Shown piece by piece: positions 37,267 to 47,466 of a stretch of DNA of 64,000 nucleotides (position 1 is its first letter; the number at the start of each line of letters is the position of its first letter). The notes under the pieces are model-generated. The model worked only from the letters and a program-made list of their open reading frames with translations, did not search any database and had not been told where the DNA came from. Made by a program: the position numbers and the translations under genes. Where the stretch lies: the NCBI RefSeq assembly GCF_900250075.1, contig NZ_LT977070.1:2646894-2710893 (forward strand), given 5' to 3'. The DNA comes from Cupriavidus taiwanensis. Its GTDB lineage: Bacteria > Pseudomonadota > Gammaproteobacteria > Burkholderiales > Burkholderiaceae.

Positions 37267-37716
37267 TTACTTTGGCGCCAGTGCGGCCTTGACCAGGGCC
37301 GATACCGCGGTCATGTCGGCGCGGCCGGCCAGCTTGCCCTTCAGCACGCCCATGACCTTGCCCATGTCCTGCGGGCCCGCAGCGCCGGTGGCGGTCACGG
37401 CTTGCTGTACCTCGGCGGCCACTTCCTCGTCCGACAGCGCGGCCGGCATGTAGACCTTCAGCACCTCGACCTCGGCCAGCTCCTTGTCCGCGAGGTCGTT
37501 GCGGCCGGCCTGCTGGAACTGCGCGATCGAGTCCTTGCGCTGCTTGATCAGCTTTTCGACCACGGCCAGCACGGCGGTATCGTCCAGCTCGACGCGCTCG
37601 TCGACTTCGCGCTGCTTGATCGCCGCCAGCAGCAAGCGGATGGTGCCAAGGCGCTCGGTCTCGCGGGCGCGCATGGCGGTCTTCATGTCTTCGCTGATAC
37701 GGGCTTTGAGGGACAT
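37267..37716 (-). CDS. yqeY: GatB/YqeY domain protein
   Basis: This 149-residue helical protein resembles the tRNA-interacting tail of GatB. The family features are MSLKARISEDMKTAMRARET, LGTIRLLLAAIKQREVDERV, RKDSIAQFQQAGRNDLADKE and GKVMGVLKGKLAGRADM. It probably binds tRNA or helps translation, but its function is poorly defined. It lies between rpsU and dnaG, the common arrangement in beta- and many other proteobacteria. ATG 37716 is the conserved start. Confidence 0.92.
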   Translation of the reverse strand: MSLKARISEDMKTAMRARETERLGTIRLLLAAIKQREVDERVELDDTAVLAVVEKLIKQRKDSIAQFQQAGRNDLADKELAEVEVLKVYMPAALSDEEVAAEVQQAVTATGAAGPQDMGKVMGVLKGKLAGRADMTAVSALVKAALAPK

Positions 37717-37787
37717 CTTGATCTTCCAGAAAGTGGGCAGGCACTTACACATGGCGGCGGATGCCGCTCCTGCAAGGCCCATAACGC

Positions 37788-37818
37788 AAAAACCCGCCGA
37801 GCCTACGCCACAGCGGGT
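37788..37818 (-). terminator. Intra-operon terminator between rpsU and yqeY
   Basis: On the minus strand ACCCGC...GCGGGT encloses a 15-base loop and is followed by TTTTT. Partial termination here would give more rpsU than dnaG/rpoD mRNA, as in E. coli where a terminator separates rpsU from dnaG. Confidence 0.7.
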
Positions 37819-37841
37819 GATGGGCAAGCGCGAAGCCGGTA

Positions 37842-38054
37842 TCAGTACAGCTTCTTCGGCAGCATCTGGCTGCGGATGCGCTTGTAATGGCGCTTCTCTG
37901 CCGCAGCCTTCTTGCGCTTGCGCGCGGCGGTGGGTTTTTCGTAAAACTCGCGGGCCCGCAGTTCCGGGAGCAACCCGTTCTTCTCGATGGTGCGCTTGAA
38001 ACGGCGCAGGGCAACTTCAAAAGGCTCGTTTTCCTTGAGGCGGATCGTAGTCAT
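37842..38054 (-). CDS. rpsU: 30S ribosomal protein bS21
   Basis: bS21 is a small, very basic protein of the 30S platform near the anti-Shine-Dalgarno region. The 70 residues read [20 protein letters not shown], then [20 protein letters not shown], and end [13 protein letters not shown]. These are all standard for bS21 and the length is usual. It is the first gene of the macromolecular synthesis operon, with its own promoter 52 bases upstream and a terminator after it. Confidence 0.97.
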   Translation of the reverse strand: MTTIRLKENEPFEVALRRFKRTIEKNGLLPELRAREFYEKPTAARKRKKAAAEKRHYKRIRSQMLPKKLY

Positions 38055-38105
38055 TTGGCCGGAAAATGAAAGTATTTTCGGGATGGCGGCGTTACGAAGT
38101 TCTGG

Positions 38106-38111
38106 ATTGTA
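38106..38111 (-). promoter_or_regulatory. Extended -10 promoter for rpsU operon
   Basis: TACAAT on the minus strand is preceded by TGC, giving TGCTACAAT, identical to the rpoD promoter core. The expected leader is about 45 bases. Confidence 0.55.
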
Positions 38112-38187
38112 GCACCAACAATCTGGCGCGGAAGTGGCGTGCAACTGGCGTGCCGCGTGTGATTCAGGCAGCACGATACCGCCTGGC

Positions 38188-39447
38188 TCAAGCTGCCGAT
38201 TGCCCGGCGCGGGCCTGCCGTGCCGCCTCCGCCGCGGCCTGCCCCGCCGCCACCGCGGAGGCCCAGGCCCACTGGAAGTTGTAGCCCCCCAGCCAGCCGG
38301 TCACGTCGACCACTTCGCCGATGAAATACAGGCCCGGCACGTCGCGGGCCATCATGGTGGCCGACGACAGCGCGCGCGTATCCACCCCGCCCAGCGTGAC
38401 CTCGGCCTTGCGGTAGCCCTCGGTGCCGGACGGCACGATGCGCCAGTCGTTGAGCGCGCCGCCGAGCTTGCGCAGGGCCTTGTCGGTCACGTCATGCAGC
38501 GGCATCGTCGCCGCCACGCCCGCGGCCGCGCACCACGCCTCGGCCAGCCGCGACGGCAGCCGTTGCGCCAGCAGGTTGCCCAGGTGCTTGCGGCTGCCGG
38601 CCTTCTGCTCGAGCAGCCAGGCGGCGGCGTCCTCGCCATCGAACAGGTCGATGGCGACCGGCGTGCCCGGACGCCAGTAGCTGGAGATCTGCAGCACCGC
38701 CGGGCCCGACAGGCCGCGGTGCGTCCACAGCAAATCCTCGCGGAAGGCGCCCGCGGCCTTGCCGCTGCCGGTGGCGATATCGACTTCCAGCGAGACCCCC
38801 GCCAGCGGCACGAACGGCGCCCAGTCCTTGCCATCGAAGGTCAGCGGCACCAGCGCCGGGCGGGTCTCGACGATGCCCAGCCCGAACTGCCGCGCAATGC
38901 GGTAGCCGAAGTCGGTGGCGCCGATCTTGGGGATCGACAGGCCGCCGGTGGCCACCACCACGGCGCCGGCCCGAACCGTGCCCGCGGCGGTCAGCAGCAG
39001 GAAGTCATCGCCCTCGCGCCGGATCTCCGCCACCGTGCAGCCGGTCTGCCAGCGCACCTGCCCCGCGTCGCATTCGGCGCGCAGCATGGCGATCACGTCT
39101 TCGGCGCTGTCGTTGCAGAACAGCTGGCCGCGGTGCTTCTCGTGCCAGGCGATGCCATGACGGCGCATCAGCGCCACGAAATCCTGCGGCGTGTAGCGCG
39201 CCAGCGCCGAGCGGCAGAAGTGCGGATTGGACGACAGGTAGTTGGCGGGGCCGGCCTGCAGGTTGGTGAAATTGCAGCGGCCGCCGCCCGAGATGCGGAT
39301 TTTCTCGGCAAGCCGGGTGGCATGGTCGATCAGCACCACGCGCGCGCCGTTCTGGCCCGCCACCGCGGCACACATCATGCCCGCGGCGCCGGCGCCCAGT
39401 ACGGCCACGTCATACCGGCCGGTCCGGGACTGGGCTGCCCCGCTCAT
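38188..39447 (-). CDS. HI0933/BaiN-like flavoprotein (NAD(P)/FAD oxidoreductase)
   Basis: This 419-residue flavoprotein of the HI0933 (YhiN) family has an N-terminal FAD-binding Rossmann motif [20 protein letters not shown]. It also has the family signature [17 protein letters not shown], the [16 protein letters not shown] segment and [20 protein letters not shown]. The C-terminal [20 protein letters not shown] closes the FAD site. It probably reduces a small organic substrate; none is established. ATG 39447 was chosen as the first Met before the FAD motif. It is divergent from tsaD. Confidence 0.92.
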   Translation of the reverse strand: MSGAAQSRTGRYDVAVLGAGAAGMMCAAVAGQNGARVVLIDHATRLAEKIRISGGGRCNFTNLQAGPANYLSSNPHFCRSALARYTPQDFVALMRRHGIAWHEKHRGQLFCNDSAEDVIAMLRAECDAGQVRWQTGCTVAEIRREGDDFLLLTAAGTVRAGAVVVATGGLSIPKIGATDFGYRIARQFGLGIVETRPALVPLTFDGKDWAPFVPLAGVSLEVDIATGSGKAAGAFREDLLWTHRGLSGPAVLQISSYWRPGTPVAIDLFDGEDAAAWLLEQKAGSRKHLGNLLAQRLPSRLAEAWCAAAGVAATMPLHDVTDKALRKLGGALNDWRIVPSGTEGYRKAEVTLGGVDTRALSSATMMARDVPGLYFIGEVVDVTGWLGGYNFQWAWASAVAAGQAAAEAARQARAGQSAA

Positions 39448-39588
39448 TGCACGCCTCGCGAATCCATGTGTCTTGCCACCGCCTGAGAAAGGGCAGATTG
39501 TAGCGAAAAGCGCGCCGCGCGCCGCTGTGCTACCCTGCGCGCTTCCCGCAAACCCTTGTTTCGACGGCCGTTTCCCGGAGACGGCGTC

Positions 39589-40632
39589 ATGGCTCCCATG
39601 CTTGTCCTCGGCATTGAATCTTCCTGCGACGAAACCGGCCTCGCGCTCTATGACACCGGCGCCGGCCTGCTCGCGCATGCGCTGCACTCGCAGATCGCCA
39701 TGCACCGCGACTACGGCGGCGTGGTCCCCGAGCTGGCCTCGCGCGACCATATCCGCCGCGTGCTGCCGCTGCTGGAGCAGGTGCTGGCCGACGCCGGCCG
39801 CACCCGCCAGGACATCGACGCCATTGCCTTCACCCAGGGCCCGGGACTGGCCGGCGCGCTGCTGGTCGGCGCCTCGGTCGCCAATGCGCTCGGCTTCGCG
39901 CTGAACGTGCCGATGGTGGGCGTGCACCACCTCGAAGGCCACCTGCTGTCGCCGCTGCTAACGCGCGAGCCGCCGCCGTTCCCGTTCGTGGCGCTGCTGG
40001 TGTCCGGTGGGCATACGCAGCTGATGGAAGTGCGCGGCATCGGCGACTACGCGCTGCTGGGCGAAACCCTGGACGATGCCGCCGGCGAAGCGTTCGACAA
40101 GACCGCCAAGCTGCTCGGCCTGGGCTACCCGGGTGGGCCGGAAGTGTCGCGCCTGGCCGAGTTCGGCGTGCCCGGCGCCTTCGAGCTGCCGCGGCCGATG
40201 CTGCATTCCGGCAACCTGGATTTTTCCTTTGCCGGCCTGAAAACCGCGGTGCTGACGCAAACCCGCAAGCTGGCCAATACCTGCGAGCAGGACCGCGCCA
40301 ACCTCGCGCGCGCCTTTGTCGATGCGATCGTCGACGTGCTGGCGGCCAAGTCGATGGCGGCGCTCAAGCAAACCGGCCACAAGCGGCTGGTGGTAGCCGG
40401 CGGCGTCGGCGCCAACCGGCAGCTGCGCGAACGGCTGGACCAGGTTGGCAGGCAGCGCAAGCTCGAGGTCTACTATCCTGACCTGGCGTTCTGCACCGAC
40501 AACGGCGCGATGATCGCGTTTGCCGGCGCGATGCGCTTGCAGGCCGCGCCGGAACTGGCGCGGCATGAGTACGGCTATGGCGTGACGCCGCGCTGGGACC
40601 TGGCGGATATCCGCCTGCCTTCCGCGGCCTGA
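39589..40632 (+). CDS. tsaD: tRNA N6-threonylcarbamoyladenosine transferase TsaD
   Basis: TsaD transfers the threonylcarbamoyl group to A37 of ANN-decoding tRNAs, together with TsaB/TsaE. The 347-residue protein has [17 protein letters not shown] at the N-terminus, the metal-binding [11 protein letters not shown] (H114, H118), [11 protein letters not shown], and the C-terminal [16 protein letters not shown] and [17 protein letters not shown] lies nine bases before ATG 39589, so this start is chosen over upstream options. A strong terminator follows. Confidence 0.97.
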   Translation: MAPMLVLGIESSCDETGLALYDTGAGLLAHALHSQIAMHRDYGGVVPELASRDHIRRVLPLLEQVLADAGRTRQDIDAIAFTQGPGLAGALLVGASVANALGFALNVPMVGVHHLEGHLLSPLLTREPPPFPFVALLVSGGHTQLMEVRGIGDYALLGETLDDAAGEAFDKTAKLLGLGYPGGPEVSRLAEFGVPGAFELPRPMLHSGNLDFSFAGLKTAVLTQTRKLANTCEQDRANLARAFVDAIVDVLAAKSMAALKQTGHKRLVVAGGVGANRQLRERLDQVGRQRKLEVYYPDLAFCTDNGAMIAFAGAMRLQAAPELARHEYGYGVTPRWDLADIRLPSAA

Positions 40633-40644
40633 ACCGGACCAAAT

Positions 40645-40672
40645 AAATAGCCACCGCATGCGGTGGCTATTT
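40645..40672. terminator. Bidirectional terminator between tsaD and folE2
   Basis: A perfect 28-base palindrome has the half-site AAATAGCCACCGCA, with A/T-rich flanks on both sides, between convergent genes. Confidence 0.88.
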
Positions 40673-40692
40673 CCATTGCAGCGACCACGCGG

Positions 40693-41496
40693 TCAGTCGA
40701 CGCGCTTGTCCCGCTCGATCACCGCATACGCGCTGTGGTTGTGGATCGACTCGAAGTTCTCCGCCTCCAGCACATAGGCCACGATGCGCTCATCCGCATT
40801 CAGCCGCATGGCGATGTCGCGCACCAGGTCCTCGACAAACTTGGGATTCTCGTAGGCACGCTCGGTGACGAACTTCTCGTCGGGCCGCTTGAGCAGGCCC
40901 CACAGCTCGCACGACGCCTCTTCCTCGGCCATGCGCACCAGCGCCTCCACCGGCAGCTCGCCGGCCAGCTCCACGTTCATGGTGATATGCGAGCGCTGGT
41001 TGTGCGCGCCATACTGCGAGATCTTCTTCGAGCACGGGCACAGGCTGGTCACCGGCACCAGCGCCTTCAGGAACACCCGCGTGGCGCCGTTGCGCACTTC
41101 ACCTGTCAGCGTGACCTCGTAGTCCAGCAGCGACTCCACGCCGGACACCGGCGCGATCTTGCTGATGAAGTACGGGAACGTGACCTCGATGCGGCCGGCC
41201 TCGGCTTCGAGCTTCTCCAGCATCTTGTCCAGCATCAGCCGGAAGCTGGCCAGCTCCAGCGGCGCCCGCTCTTCTTCCAGCAGCGCCACGAAGCGCGACA
41301 TATGCGTGCCCTTCTGGTCGGCGGGCAGGTGCACGTCGAGGTTGAAGGTGCCGACGGTCGGCACGATGCCGGTCGGGGTCTTCAGGGTCACGGGATAGCG
41401 CACGCCCTTCACGCCGACTCGCTGGATCGGGATCTGGCGGGTGTCGGGGCTCGACTGGACGTCGGGCATGATGAAGGCGGGGTTGATGTCATTCAT
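40693..41496 (-). CDS. folE2: GTP cyclohydrolase FolE2 (type IB)
   Basis: FolE2 makes 7,8-dihydroneopterin triphosphate from GTP, the first step of folate synthesis. It is unrelated in sequence to FolE. The 267-residue protein has [12 protein letters not shown], the [16 protein letters not shown] segment, the catalytic Cys in [12 protein letters not shown], and [12 protein letters not shown] near the end. FolE2 can use Mn2+ or Fe2+ and in some bacteria replaces FolE1 when zinc is short. With thyA and folA it covers both ends of the folate route in this window. It is transcribed alone toward the left. Confidence 0.95.
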   Translation of the reverse strand: MNDINPAFIMPDVQSSPDTRQIPIQRVGVKGVRYPVTLKTPTGIVPTVGTFNLDVHLPADQKGTHMSRFVALLEEERAPLELASFRLMLDKMLEKLEAEAGRIEVTFPYFISKIAPVSGVESLLDYEVTLTGEVRNGATRVFLKALVPVTSLCPCSKKISQYGAHNQRSHITMNVELAGELPVEALVRMAEEEASCELWGLLKRPDEKFVTERAYENPKFVEDLVRDIAMRLNADERIVAYVLEAENFESIHNHSAYAVIERDKRVD

Positions 41497-41705
41497 CTAC
41501 GGTTTCCTCCAGGGTTGCGCAGCCTGGCGCAAGCCCTTACGGTCGCGGCATTTTCGCAGTCCCTCCATGCCGCGCAACGAGTGTGAAACCACGGGACCCG
41601 GCACTGTCGTGCCGACCCGCAGCTGCGAACACAAAAATCGGAGTGTAAGGGAATTCGGACGCACCCGTGGCGCGGCGGCCCGAATCCCCTCGGGATGGCA
41701 GGTGA

Positions 41706-43622
41706 TCAGGCCACGCGCGAGGCGACCGTGACCTGCGGCTGGTCGAGCCCGAAACGCTCACGCACCGAGCGCTCGATGCCGGCCGCATCCAGGCCGCATT
41801 GCTGTAGCAGGTAGGCCGGGTCGCCATGGTCGACGAAGCGGTCGGGCAGGCCCAGCGTCAGCACCGGCTTGTCGATGCCGGCCTCGGCCAGGGCCTCGAG
41901 CACGGCGCTGCCGGCGCCGCCCATCACGCTGCCCTCTTCCACCGTCACCAGGTAGTCGTGGTCGGCGGCCAGGCGCTTGACCAGCGCGACGTCGAGCGGC
42001 TTGACGAAGCGCATGTCGGCCACGGTGGCGTCCAGCGCCTGCGCCGCGCCCAGCGCCGGCTGCACCATCGAGCCGAACGCCAGCATGCCGACGCGATGCC
42101 CGGCGCGCGCGCCGCCCTCGCGGCGCACCACGCCCTTGCCCACCGGCACCGGCGCCAGGTCGGCGGCGATCGCCGCGCCCGGGCCGGAGCCGCGCGGATA
42201 GCGCACGGCGGTCGGGCAGTCCTGCTGGAACGCCGTGGTCAGCAGCTGGCGGCACTCGTTTTCGTCGGACGGCGTCATCACCATCATGTTGGGGATGCAG
42301 CGCAGGTAGGCGATATCGTAGGCGCCCGCGTGGGTCGCGCCGTCGGCGCCGACCAGGCCGGCGCGGTCCAGCGCGAACACCACCGGCAGGTTCTGCAGCG
42401 CCACGTCGTGGATCAGCTGGTCGTAGCCGCGCTGCAGGAAGGTCGAGTAGATCGCCACCACCGGCTTCAGCCCTTCGCAGGCCAGGCCGCCGGCGAAGGT
42501 CACCGCATGCTGCTCGGCGATGCCGACGTCGTAGTAGCGCTCCGGGAAGCGCTGCTCGAACTCGACCATGCCCGAGCCCTCGCGCATTGCCGGGGTGATG
42601 CCGACCAGGCGCTTGTCGGCCGCGGCCATGTCGCACAGCCAGTCGCCGAACACCTGGGTGTAGGTCTTGCGCGCGGGCTTGGCGGCCGGGCGGATGCCTT
42701 CGGCCGGATTGAACTTGCCGGGGCCGTGGTACAGGATCGGGTCGGCCTCGGCCAGCTTGTAGCCCTGGCCCTTCTTGGTGACCACGTGCAGGAACTGCGG
42801 GCCGCCGCCTTCGAGCGCGCGCTCGCGGATATTCTGCAGCGTCGGCACCAGCGAATTCAGGTCGTGGCCGTCGATCGGGCCAATGTAGTTGAAGCCGAAC
42901 TCCTCGAACAGCGTGGCCGGCACCATCATGCCCTTGGCATGTTCCTCGAAGCGCTTGGCGAACTCCAGCACCGGCGGCGCCACCGACAGCACCTTCTCGA
43001 TGCCCTTCTTGGTGGCGGCGTAGAACTGGCCGCTCAGCAGCCGCGCCAGGTGCCGGTTGAGCGCGCCCACCGGCGGCGAGATCGACATGTCGTTGTCGTT
43101 GAGCACCACCAGCAGCGGCAGGTCCTTGTAGACGCCGGCGTTGTTCAGCGCCTCGAAGGCCATGCCCGCGGTCATCGCGCCGTCGCCGATCACCGCCACC
43201 GAGACCCGCTTCTGGCCCAGCGTGCGCGCGCCCAGCGCCATGCCCAGCGCGGCCGAGATCGAGGTCGACGAGTGCGCGGTGCCGAAGGTGTCGTATTCGC
43301 TCTCGCTGCGGCGCGGGAAGCCCGAGATGCCGCCCCACTGGCGCAGCGTGCGCATGCGCTCGCGGCGTCCGGTCAGGATCTTGTGCGGATAGCTCTGGTG
43401 GCCCACGTCCCACACCAGCCGGTCGTCGGGGGTGTTGAAGACATAGTGCAGCGCGATGGTCAGTTCGACCGTGCCCAGGTTGGACGACAGGTGGCCGCCG
43501 GTCTGCGAGACCGATTCCAGCACGTAGGCGCGCAGTTCGTCGGCCAGGGTCTGGAGCTCGCGCCGGTCGAGCTTGCGCAGGTCCGCGGGGGCGTCAATCT
43601 TGTTGAGGAGTGCGTAGGTCAT
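41706..43622 (-). CDS. dxs: 1-Deoxy-D-xylulose-5-phosphate synthase
   Basis: Dxs condenses pyruvate and glyceraldehyde-3-phosphate to start the MEP isoprenoid pathway, using thiamine diphosphate. The 638-residue protein has [20 protein letters not shown], the ThDP motif [16 protein letters not shown]...[16 protein letters not shown], and the transketolase-like C-terminal half ([33 protein letters not shown]). It lies 24 bases after ispA in the xseB-ispA-dxs order standard for beta- and gammaproteobacteria. Confidence 0.97.
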   Translation of the reverse strand: MTYALLNKIDAPADLRKLDRRELQTLADELRAYVLESVSQTGGHLSSNLGTVELTIALHYVFNTPDDRLVWDVGHQSYPHKILTGRRERMRTLRQWGGISGFPRRSESEYDTFGTAHSSTSISAALGMALGARTLGQKRVSVAVIGDGAMTAGMAFEALNNAGVYKDLPLLVVLNDNDMSISPPVGALNRHLARLLSGQFYAATKKGIEKVLSVAPPVLEFAKRFEEHAKGMMVPATLFEEFGFNYIGPIDGHDLNSLVPTLQNIRERALEGGGPQFLHVVTKKGQGYKLAEADPILYHGPGKFNPAEGIRPAAKPARKTYTQVFGDWLCDMAAADKRLVGITPAMREGSGMVEFEQRFPERYYDVGIAEQHAVTFAGGLACEGLKPVVAIYSTFLQRGYDQLIHDVALQNLPVVFALDRAGLVGADGATHAGAYDIAYLRCIPNMMVMTPSDENECRQLLTTAFQQDCPTAVRYPRGSGPGAAIAADLAPVPVGKGVVRREGGARAGHRVGMLAFGSMVQPALGAAQALDATVADMRFVKPLDVALVKRLAADHDYLVTVEEGSVMGGAGSAVLEALAEAGIDKPVLTLGLPDRFVDHGDPAYLLQQCGLDAAGIERSVRERFGLDQPQVTVASRVA

Positions 43623-43646
43623 GATGTCCGTTCGGCCGGCTCTAGT

Positions 43647-44531
43647 TTAATGCGTGCGCAGCACGATCAGGTCCGCCAGGTCGCGCAGGCGCGCGGCGCG
43701 CTCGCCGAAGCCGGCCAGCGCCTCGTACGCCTCGGCGCGCAGCGATCCGGCCAGTTCGCGGGCCGCGTCCAGCCCCAGCAGCGACACGTAGGTCGGCTTG
43801 TCGTGCGCGGCGTCCTTGCCGGCGGTCTTGCCCAGCGTCGCGGTATCGGCGGTGACGTCCAGAATATCGTCTACCACCTGGAACGCCAATCCCACCGCCG
43901 CCGCGTAGCGGTCCAGCGCGGCCAGGCCCTGAGCATCGATCTCGCCACACAGCGCGCCCATGCGCACGCTGGCGCGCAGCAGCGCGCCGGTCTTCATGCG
44001 GTGCATGGCCTCGAGCGCGTCGCGCGTCATGGCCCGGCCCACGTTCTGCAGGTCGATCGCCTGGCCGCCGGCCATGCCGGCCGAGCCCGACGCCCGCGCC
44101 AGCTCCGCCACCAGCTGCAGCCGCACCGCGGGCGCGATCGGCCCGGCTTCCGCCAGCACGATGAAGGCCTGGGTCTGCAGCGCATCGCCTACCAGCAGCG
44201 CGGTGGCCTCGTCATAGGCCTTGTGCACAGTGGGGCGGCCGCGGCGCAGGTCGTCGTCGTCCATGCACGGCATGTCGTCGTGGACCAGCGAATAGGCGTG
44301 GATCATCTCCACCGCGCAGGCAGCTGCGTCGCAGGCCGCCGGGGCCGCGCCGCTGACCTCGCCGGCGGCATGGACCAGCAGCGGGCGCACGCGCTTGCCG
44401 CCGCCCAGCGCAGCATAGCGCATCGCTTCGTGCAGCGTATGCGGCACCGTGCCGGCGTCGGGCAGCGCGGCCTGCAGGGCGGCCTCGGTGCGCACGCCCT
44501 GCGCCTGCATCCATTGTGCGAAGTCGCTCAT
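43647..44531 (-). CDS. ispA: Farnesyl diphosphate synthase (polyprenyl synthetase)
   Basis: IspA joins isopentenyl and dimethylallyl diphosphates into farnesyl diphosphate. At 294 residues it has the usual length. The first Asp-rich motif is [20 protein letters not shown] and the second is [25 protein letters not shown] and the [15 protein letters not shown] helix are typical. Its ATG overlaps the xseB stop by 4 bases. It uses products of the MEP pathway that dxs, just downstream, begins. Confidence 0.96.
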   Translation of the reverse strand: MSDFAQWMQAQGVRTEAALQAALPDAGTVPHTLHEAMRYAALGGGKRVRPLLVHAAGEVSGAAPAACDAAACAVEMIHAYSLVHDDMPCMDDDDLRRGRPTVHKAYDEATALLVGDALQTQAFIVLAEAGPIAPAVRLQLVAELARASGSAGMAGGQAIDLQNVGRAMTRDALEAMHRMKTGALLRASVRMGALCGEIDAQGLAALDRYAAAVGLAFQVVDDILDVTADTATLGKTAGKDAAHDKPTYVSLLGLDAARELAGSLRAEAYEALAGFGERAARLRDLADLIVLRTH

Positions 44532-44833
44532 GCCTCGTCCGTCCCCTGTGCTCCATTGGCACCGTTGCCTTCGCCCGCCAGCGGCCTGAGCGCGTCGCCC
44601 TCCAGTACCCGCACCTGCTGCTCGACCCGCTCCAGCTTCTGCTGGCAGTAGCGCACCAACTCGGCGCCGCGGCGGTACGCTGCCAGCGAGGCCTCGAGCG
44701 GCAGCTCGCCGCTTTCCATGCTGGCCACCAGCGTCTCCAGTTCGGCCATCGCCGCCTCGTAGGAGGCGGGCGGCGCCGAGGCGGCGTCGGCGGTGTTGTC
44801 GGTCTGGACCGGAGCGGTCGTCGTTTTTGGCAT
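44528..44833 (-). CDS. xseB: Exodeoxyribonuclease VII small subunit
   Basis: XseB is the small subunit that binds several-fold to XseA in exonuclease VII. The 101-residue protein has the conserved core [20 protein letters not shown], then [20 protein letters not shown] and [17 protein letters not shown] disordered N-terminal tail (Thr/Ala-rich) and an acidic Gly/Asn tail flank it. ATG 44833 is chosen because it directly precedes the tail; a longer upstream frame lacks family similarity. It is the first gene of the xseB-ispA-dxs operon. Confidence 0.94.
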   Translation of the reverse strand: MPKTTTAPVQTDNTADAASAPPASYEAAMAELETLVASMESGELPLEASLAAYRRGAELVRYCQQKLERVEQQVRVLEGDALRPLAGEGNGANGAQGTDEA

Positions 44834-45208
44834 ATCAGGCCCTGGAAGCTGGAACCGGGGGAAACCCGGATGGGGAAGCCCGGATTTTACGCCAAAGCGC
44901 GGGCCTGGCCCCATCTTGCAGGGGGATACCGTGCCCCGATCGGGTGCTTCCGATGCAGAAGTGACTTGTGCGCTCGGGTCGTCTTTCCGAATGCGGCCGC
45001 TACGGCACCCCGATGACGACCCGGGTCGACTTTTTCGCTAAAAAGGCAAAAAAATCAGTCCCTTAACTTTTTGGGTCGGGTACAATCTTTCGTTCGCCGC
45101 CAGGGGTTGCAAGCGCATCCCGCCGGGCGGCAGTCTTTCCCAAATCGATTCCATTTTCGATGGTTGGGTTGTTCACTGCTTTCACCTGTTCATCTGGGAG
45201 TGGGGATA
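44834..45208. other. Divergent xseB / Rieske oxygenase intergenic region
   Basis: No gene is seen. A TACAAT box at 45081-45086 could start the Rieske gene, with an A-rich stretch (45040-45060) upstream that resembles an UP element. The leader holds a small inverted repeat ATCGA...TCGAT near 45145-45163. Nothing resembling a known riboswitch was found. Confidence 0.4.
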
Positions 45209-46312
45209 ATGTCCAATCTCAGCACCGCGCTCAACCTGGCGCCGGCTGATACGCAACTGCCCGTCGGCGTCTACTTCGACGAAGCGCTGCATCAACAAGA
45301 ACTCGAACTGCTGTTCAGCAATGGCCCGGGCTATGTCGGCCATGAACTGATGGTCCCGGAAACCGGCGACTACCACACGCTCAAGGCCGAGGACGAAGGC
45401 CGCATGCTGGTGCGCAACGCCGCCGGCGTCGAGTTGATGTCCAACGTCTGCCGCCACCGCCAGGCCATCATGCTGAACGGCCGCGGCAACAAGCAGAACA
45501 TCGTCTGCCCCCTGCACCGCTGGACCTACGACCTGAAGGGCGAACTGCTCGGCGCGCCGCATTTCGACCAGCAGCCCTGCCTGCACCTGAAGCGCTCGCC
45601 GCTGCAGAACTGGAACGGCCTGCTGTTCGAGGGCCCGCGCGACGTGCGCGCCGACCTGGCGCGGCTGGGCGTGGCGCAGGACCTGAACTTCGACGGCTAC
45701 ATGCTCGACCACGTCGAGGTGCACGAGTGCGACTACAACTGGAAGACCTTTATCGAGGTCTACCTCGAGGACTACCACGTGGTGCCGTTCCACCCGGGGC
45801 TGGGCAGCTTCGTCTCGTGCGACGACCTCAAGTGGGAGTTCGGCGAATGGCACAGCGTGCAGACCGTCGGCCTGCACGCCGGCCTGAAGCGCCCCGGCAG
45901 CCCGACGTACCAGAAATGGCATGACGCGGTGCTGCGCTTCAACAACGGCGTGCTGCCCAAGCACGGCGCGATCTGGCTGACCTACTACCCCAACATCATG
46001 GTGGAGTGGTACCCGAACGTGCTGGTGATCTCGACGCTGCACCCGATCGGCCCGCGCAAGACCCGCAACGTGGTGGAGTTCTATTACCCCGAGGAAATCG
46101 CGCTGTTCGAGCGCGAGTTCGTCGAGGCCGAGCGCGCCGCCTACATGGAAACCTGCATCGAGGACGACGAGATCGCCGAACGCATGGACGCCGGCCGGCT
46201 GGCGCTGCTCAAGCGCGGCACCAGCGAGGTCGGCCCGTACCAGTCGCCGATGGAAGACGGCATGCAGCACTTCCACGAGTGGTACCGCCGCGCCATGGCC
46301 TACGCGGGCTAG
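45209..46312 (+). CDS. Rieske-type ring-hydroxylating oxygenase, alpha subunit
   Basis: This 367-residue oxygenase has an N-terminal Rieske [2Fe-2S] domain (SNVCRHRQAIML and NIVCPLHRWTYDLKGE, the CxH...CxxH pattern). Its C-terminal catalytic domain carries the mononuclear iron site FIEVYLEDYHVVPFHPGLG. It resembles single-component-type alpha subunits such as choline/carnitine monooxygenase relatives. No reductase or beta subunit is adjacent, so electrons come from elsewhere. GGGAG precedes ATG 45209, and a terminator follows. The substrate is unknown. Confidence 0.88.
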   Translation: MSNLSTALNLAPADTQLPVGVYFDEALHQQELELLFSNGPGYVGHELMVPETGDYHTLKAEDEGRMLVRNAAGVELMSNVCRHRQAIMLNGRGNKQNIVCPLHRWTYDLKGELLGAPHFDQQPCLHLKRSPLQNWNGLLFEGPRDVRADLARLGVAQDLNFDGYMLDHVEVHECDYNWKTFIEVYLEDYHVVPFHPGLGSFVSCDDLKWEFGEWHSVQTVGLHAGLKRPGSPTYQKWHDAVLRFNNGVLPKHGAIWLTYYPNIMVEWYPNVLVISTLHPIGPRKTRNVVEFYYPEEIALFEREFVEAERAAYMETCIEDDEIAERMDAGRLALLKRGTSEVGPYQSPMEDGMQHFHEWYRRAMAYAG

Positions 46313-46339
46313 TGCGATCAGCGCACAACGCAAGCTGCA

Positions 46340-46364
46340 ACGGACCGCCACGGCGGTCCGTTTT
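46340..46364 (+). terminator. Terminator after the Rieske oxygenase gene
   Basis: The stem ACGGACCGC/GCGGTCCGT with a CACG loop is followed by TTTTGCTTT. TTGGCA (46368) and TAGAAT (46389-46394), 15 bases apart, form a candidate promoter for the next gene. Confidence 0.85.
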
Positions 46365-46487
46365 GCTTTGGCAGGCGATGTGCGCTGCTAGAATCATTGT
46401 CCGGCGCGATCGGCGCGAGGCCGCAGAGCCCCGCTCGCGCGCCGGCCTTCTCTCCTTCGCTCCTGCCAGCTTCACCGCGCCCTCGCC

Positions 46488-47411
46488 ATGCAATCGCTCT
46501 GGATGCTGTTCGCCGCCTTCGCTTTTTCGCTGATGGGGGTTGGCGTCAAGCTGGCGTCCGACCTGTACACCACCGGCGAGATCGTGTTCTACCGCGGCCT
46601 GATCAGCGTGGTGATCATGTGGGTGCTGCTGTCCTCGCGCGGGGTCTCGGTGCGCACGCCGTACATGCTGTCGCATATCAAGCGCAGCGTGTTCGGCGTG
46701 ACCTCGCTGATGCTGTGGTTCACCTCGATCTCGCTGCTGCCGCTGGCCACGGCGATGACGCTGAACTACATGTCGCCGGTGTGGATCGCGCTGATCCTGG
46801 GCGCCAGCGCGGCGCTGGCCGGCACCGGCGGCAACGCCGACCGCCGCCTGGTGCTGGCGATCCTGCTGTCGTTTGCCGGGGTGATCTGCCTGCTGCAGCC
46901 GTCGGTGGGCAAGGACCAGCTGACCGGCGGCCTGGTCGGGCTGATCTCGGGCATCTTCACCGCATTGGCCTATGTCGAGGTGCGCCAGCTCGGCCAGCTG
47001 GGCGAACCCGAAGGCCGCATCGTGTTCTATTTCTCGCTGGTCGGCATGATCGCCGGGCTGGTGTGGATGCTGCTGGGCGGCACCAGCCCGCATACCTGGT
47101 ACGGCGCCGGCCTGCTGCTGGCGATCGGCATCCTGGCCACGCTGGGCCAGACCGCGATGACGCGCGCCTACAAGCGCGGCAACACCCTGCTGACCGCCAA
47201 CCTGCAATACGCCGGCATCGTCTTCTCCAGCGTGTGGGGCATGCTGATCTGGTCCGACCGCCTGAACTGGCTGTCGTGGCTGGGCATGGGGCTGATCATC
47301 GCCAGCGGCATCGCCACCACGCTGATGCGCGCGCGCCAGGGCACCGACGCCAAGCCCACGCCCGCCACCCCGGTCAAGTCGCCGGAGGCGGAAGTGCACC
47401 CCGAGGTGTAG
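46488..47411 (+). CDS. EamA-family (DMT) permease
   Basis: This is a 307-residue inner-membrane transporter of the drug/metabolite superfamily with ten predicted helices in two EamA repeats. The first repeat runs from SLWMLFAAFAFSLMGVGVK to LATAMTLNYMSPVWIALIL. The second starts near GLVGLISGIFTALAYVEVRQ and contains LGQTAMTRAYKRGNTLLTA. The C-terminal tail is hydrophilic. The substrate is unknown; relatives export amino acids or metabolites. A TAGAAT-type promoter lies upstream and sseA follows 55 bases later. Confidence 0.9.
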   Translation: MQSLWMLFAAFAFSLMGVGVKLASDLYTTGEIVFYRGLISVVIMWVLLSSRGVSVRTPYMLSHIKRSVFGVTSLMLWFTSISLLPLATAMTLNYMSPVWIALILGASAALAGTGGNADRRLVLAILLSFAGVICLLQPSVGKDQLTGGLVGLISGIFTALAYVEVRQLGQLGEPEGRIVFYFSLVGMIAGLVWMLLGGTSPHTWYGAGLLLAIGILATLGQTAMTRAYKRGNTLLTANLQYAGIVFSSVWGMLIWSDRLNWLSWLGMGLIIASGIATTLMRARQGTDAKPTPATPVKSPEAEVHPEV

Positions 47412-47466
47412 CATTCGGTAAGCCCGACCGCCCCGGATTTCTTTCTCCGCTCGCTACAGGATTCCC

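Noticed and set aside
41826..44651. 941-codon open frame opposite dxs and ispA
   Set aside because: It spans two well-defined genes on the other strand and is rich in His/Arg/Gly/Ala typical of antisense frames.
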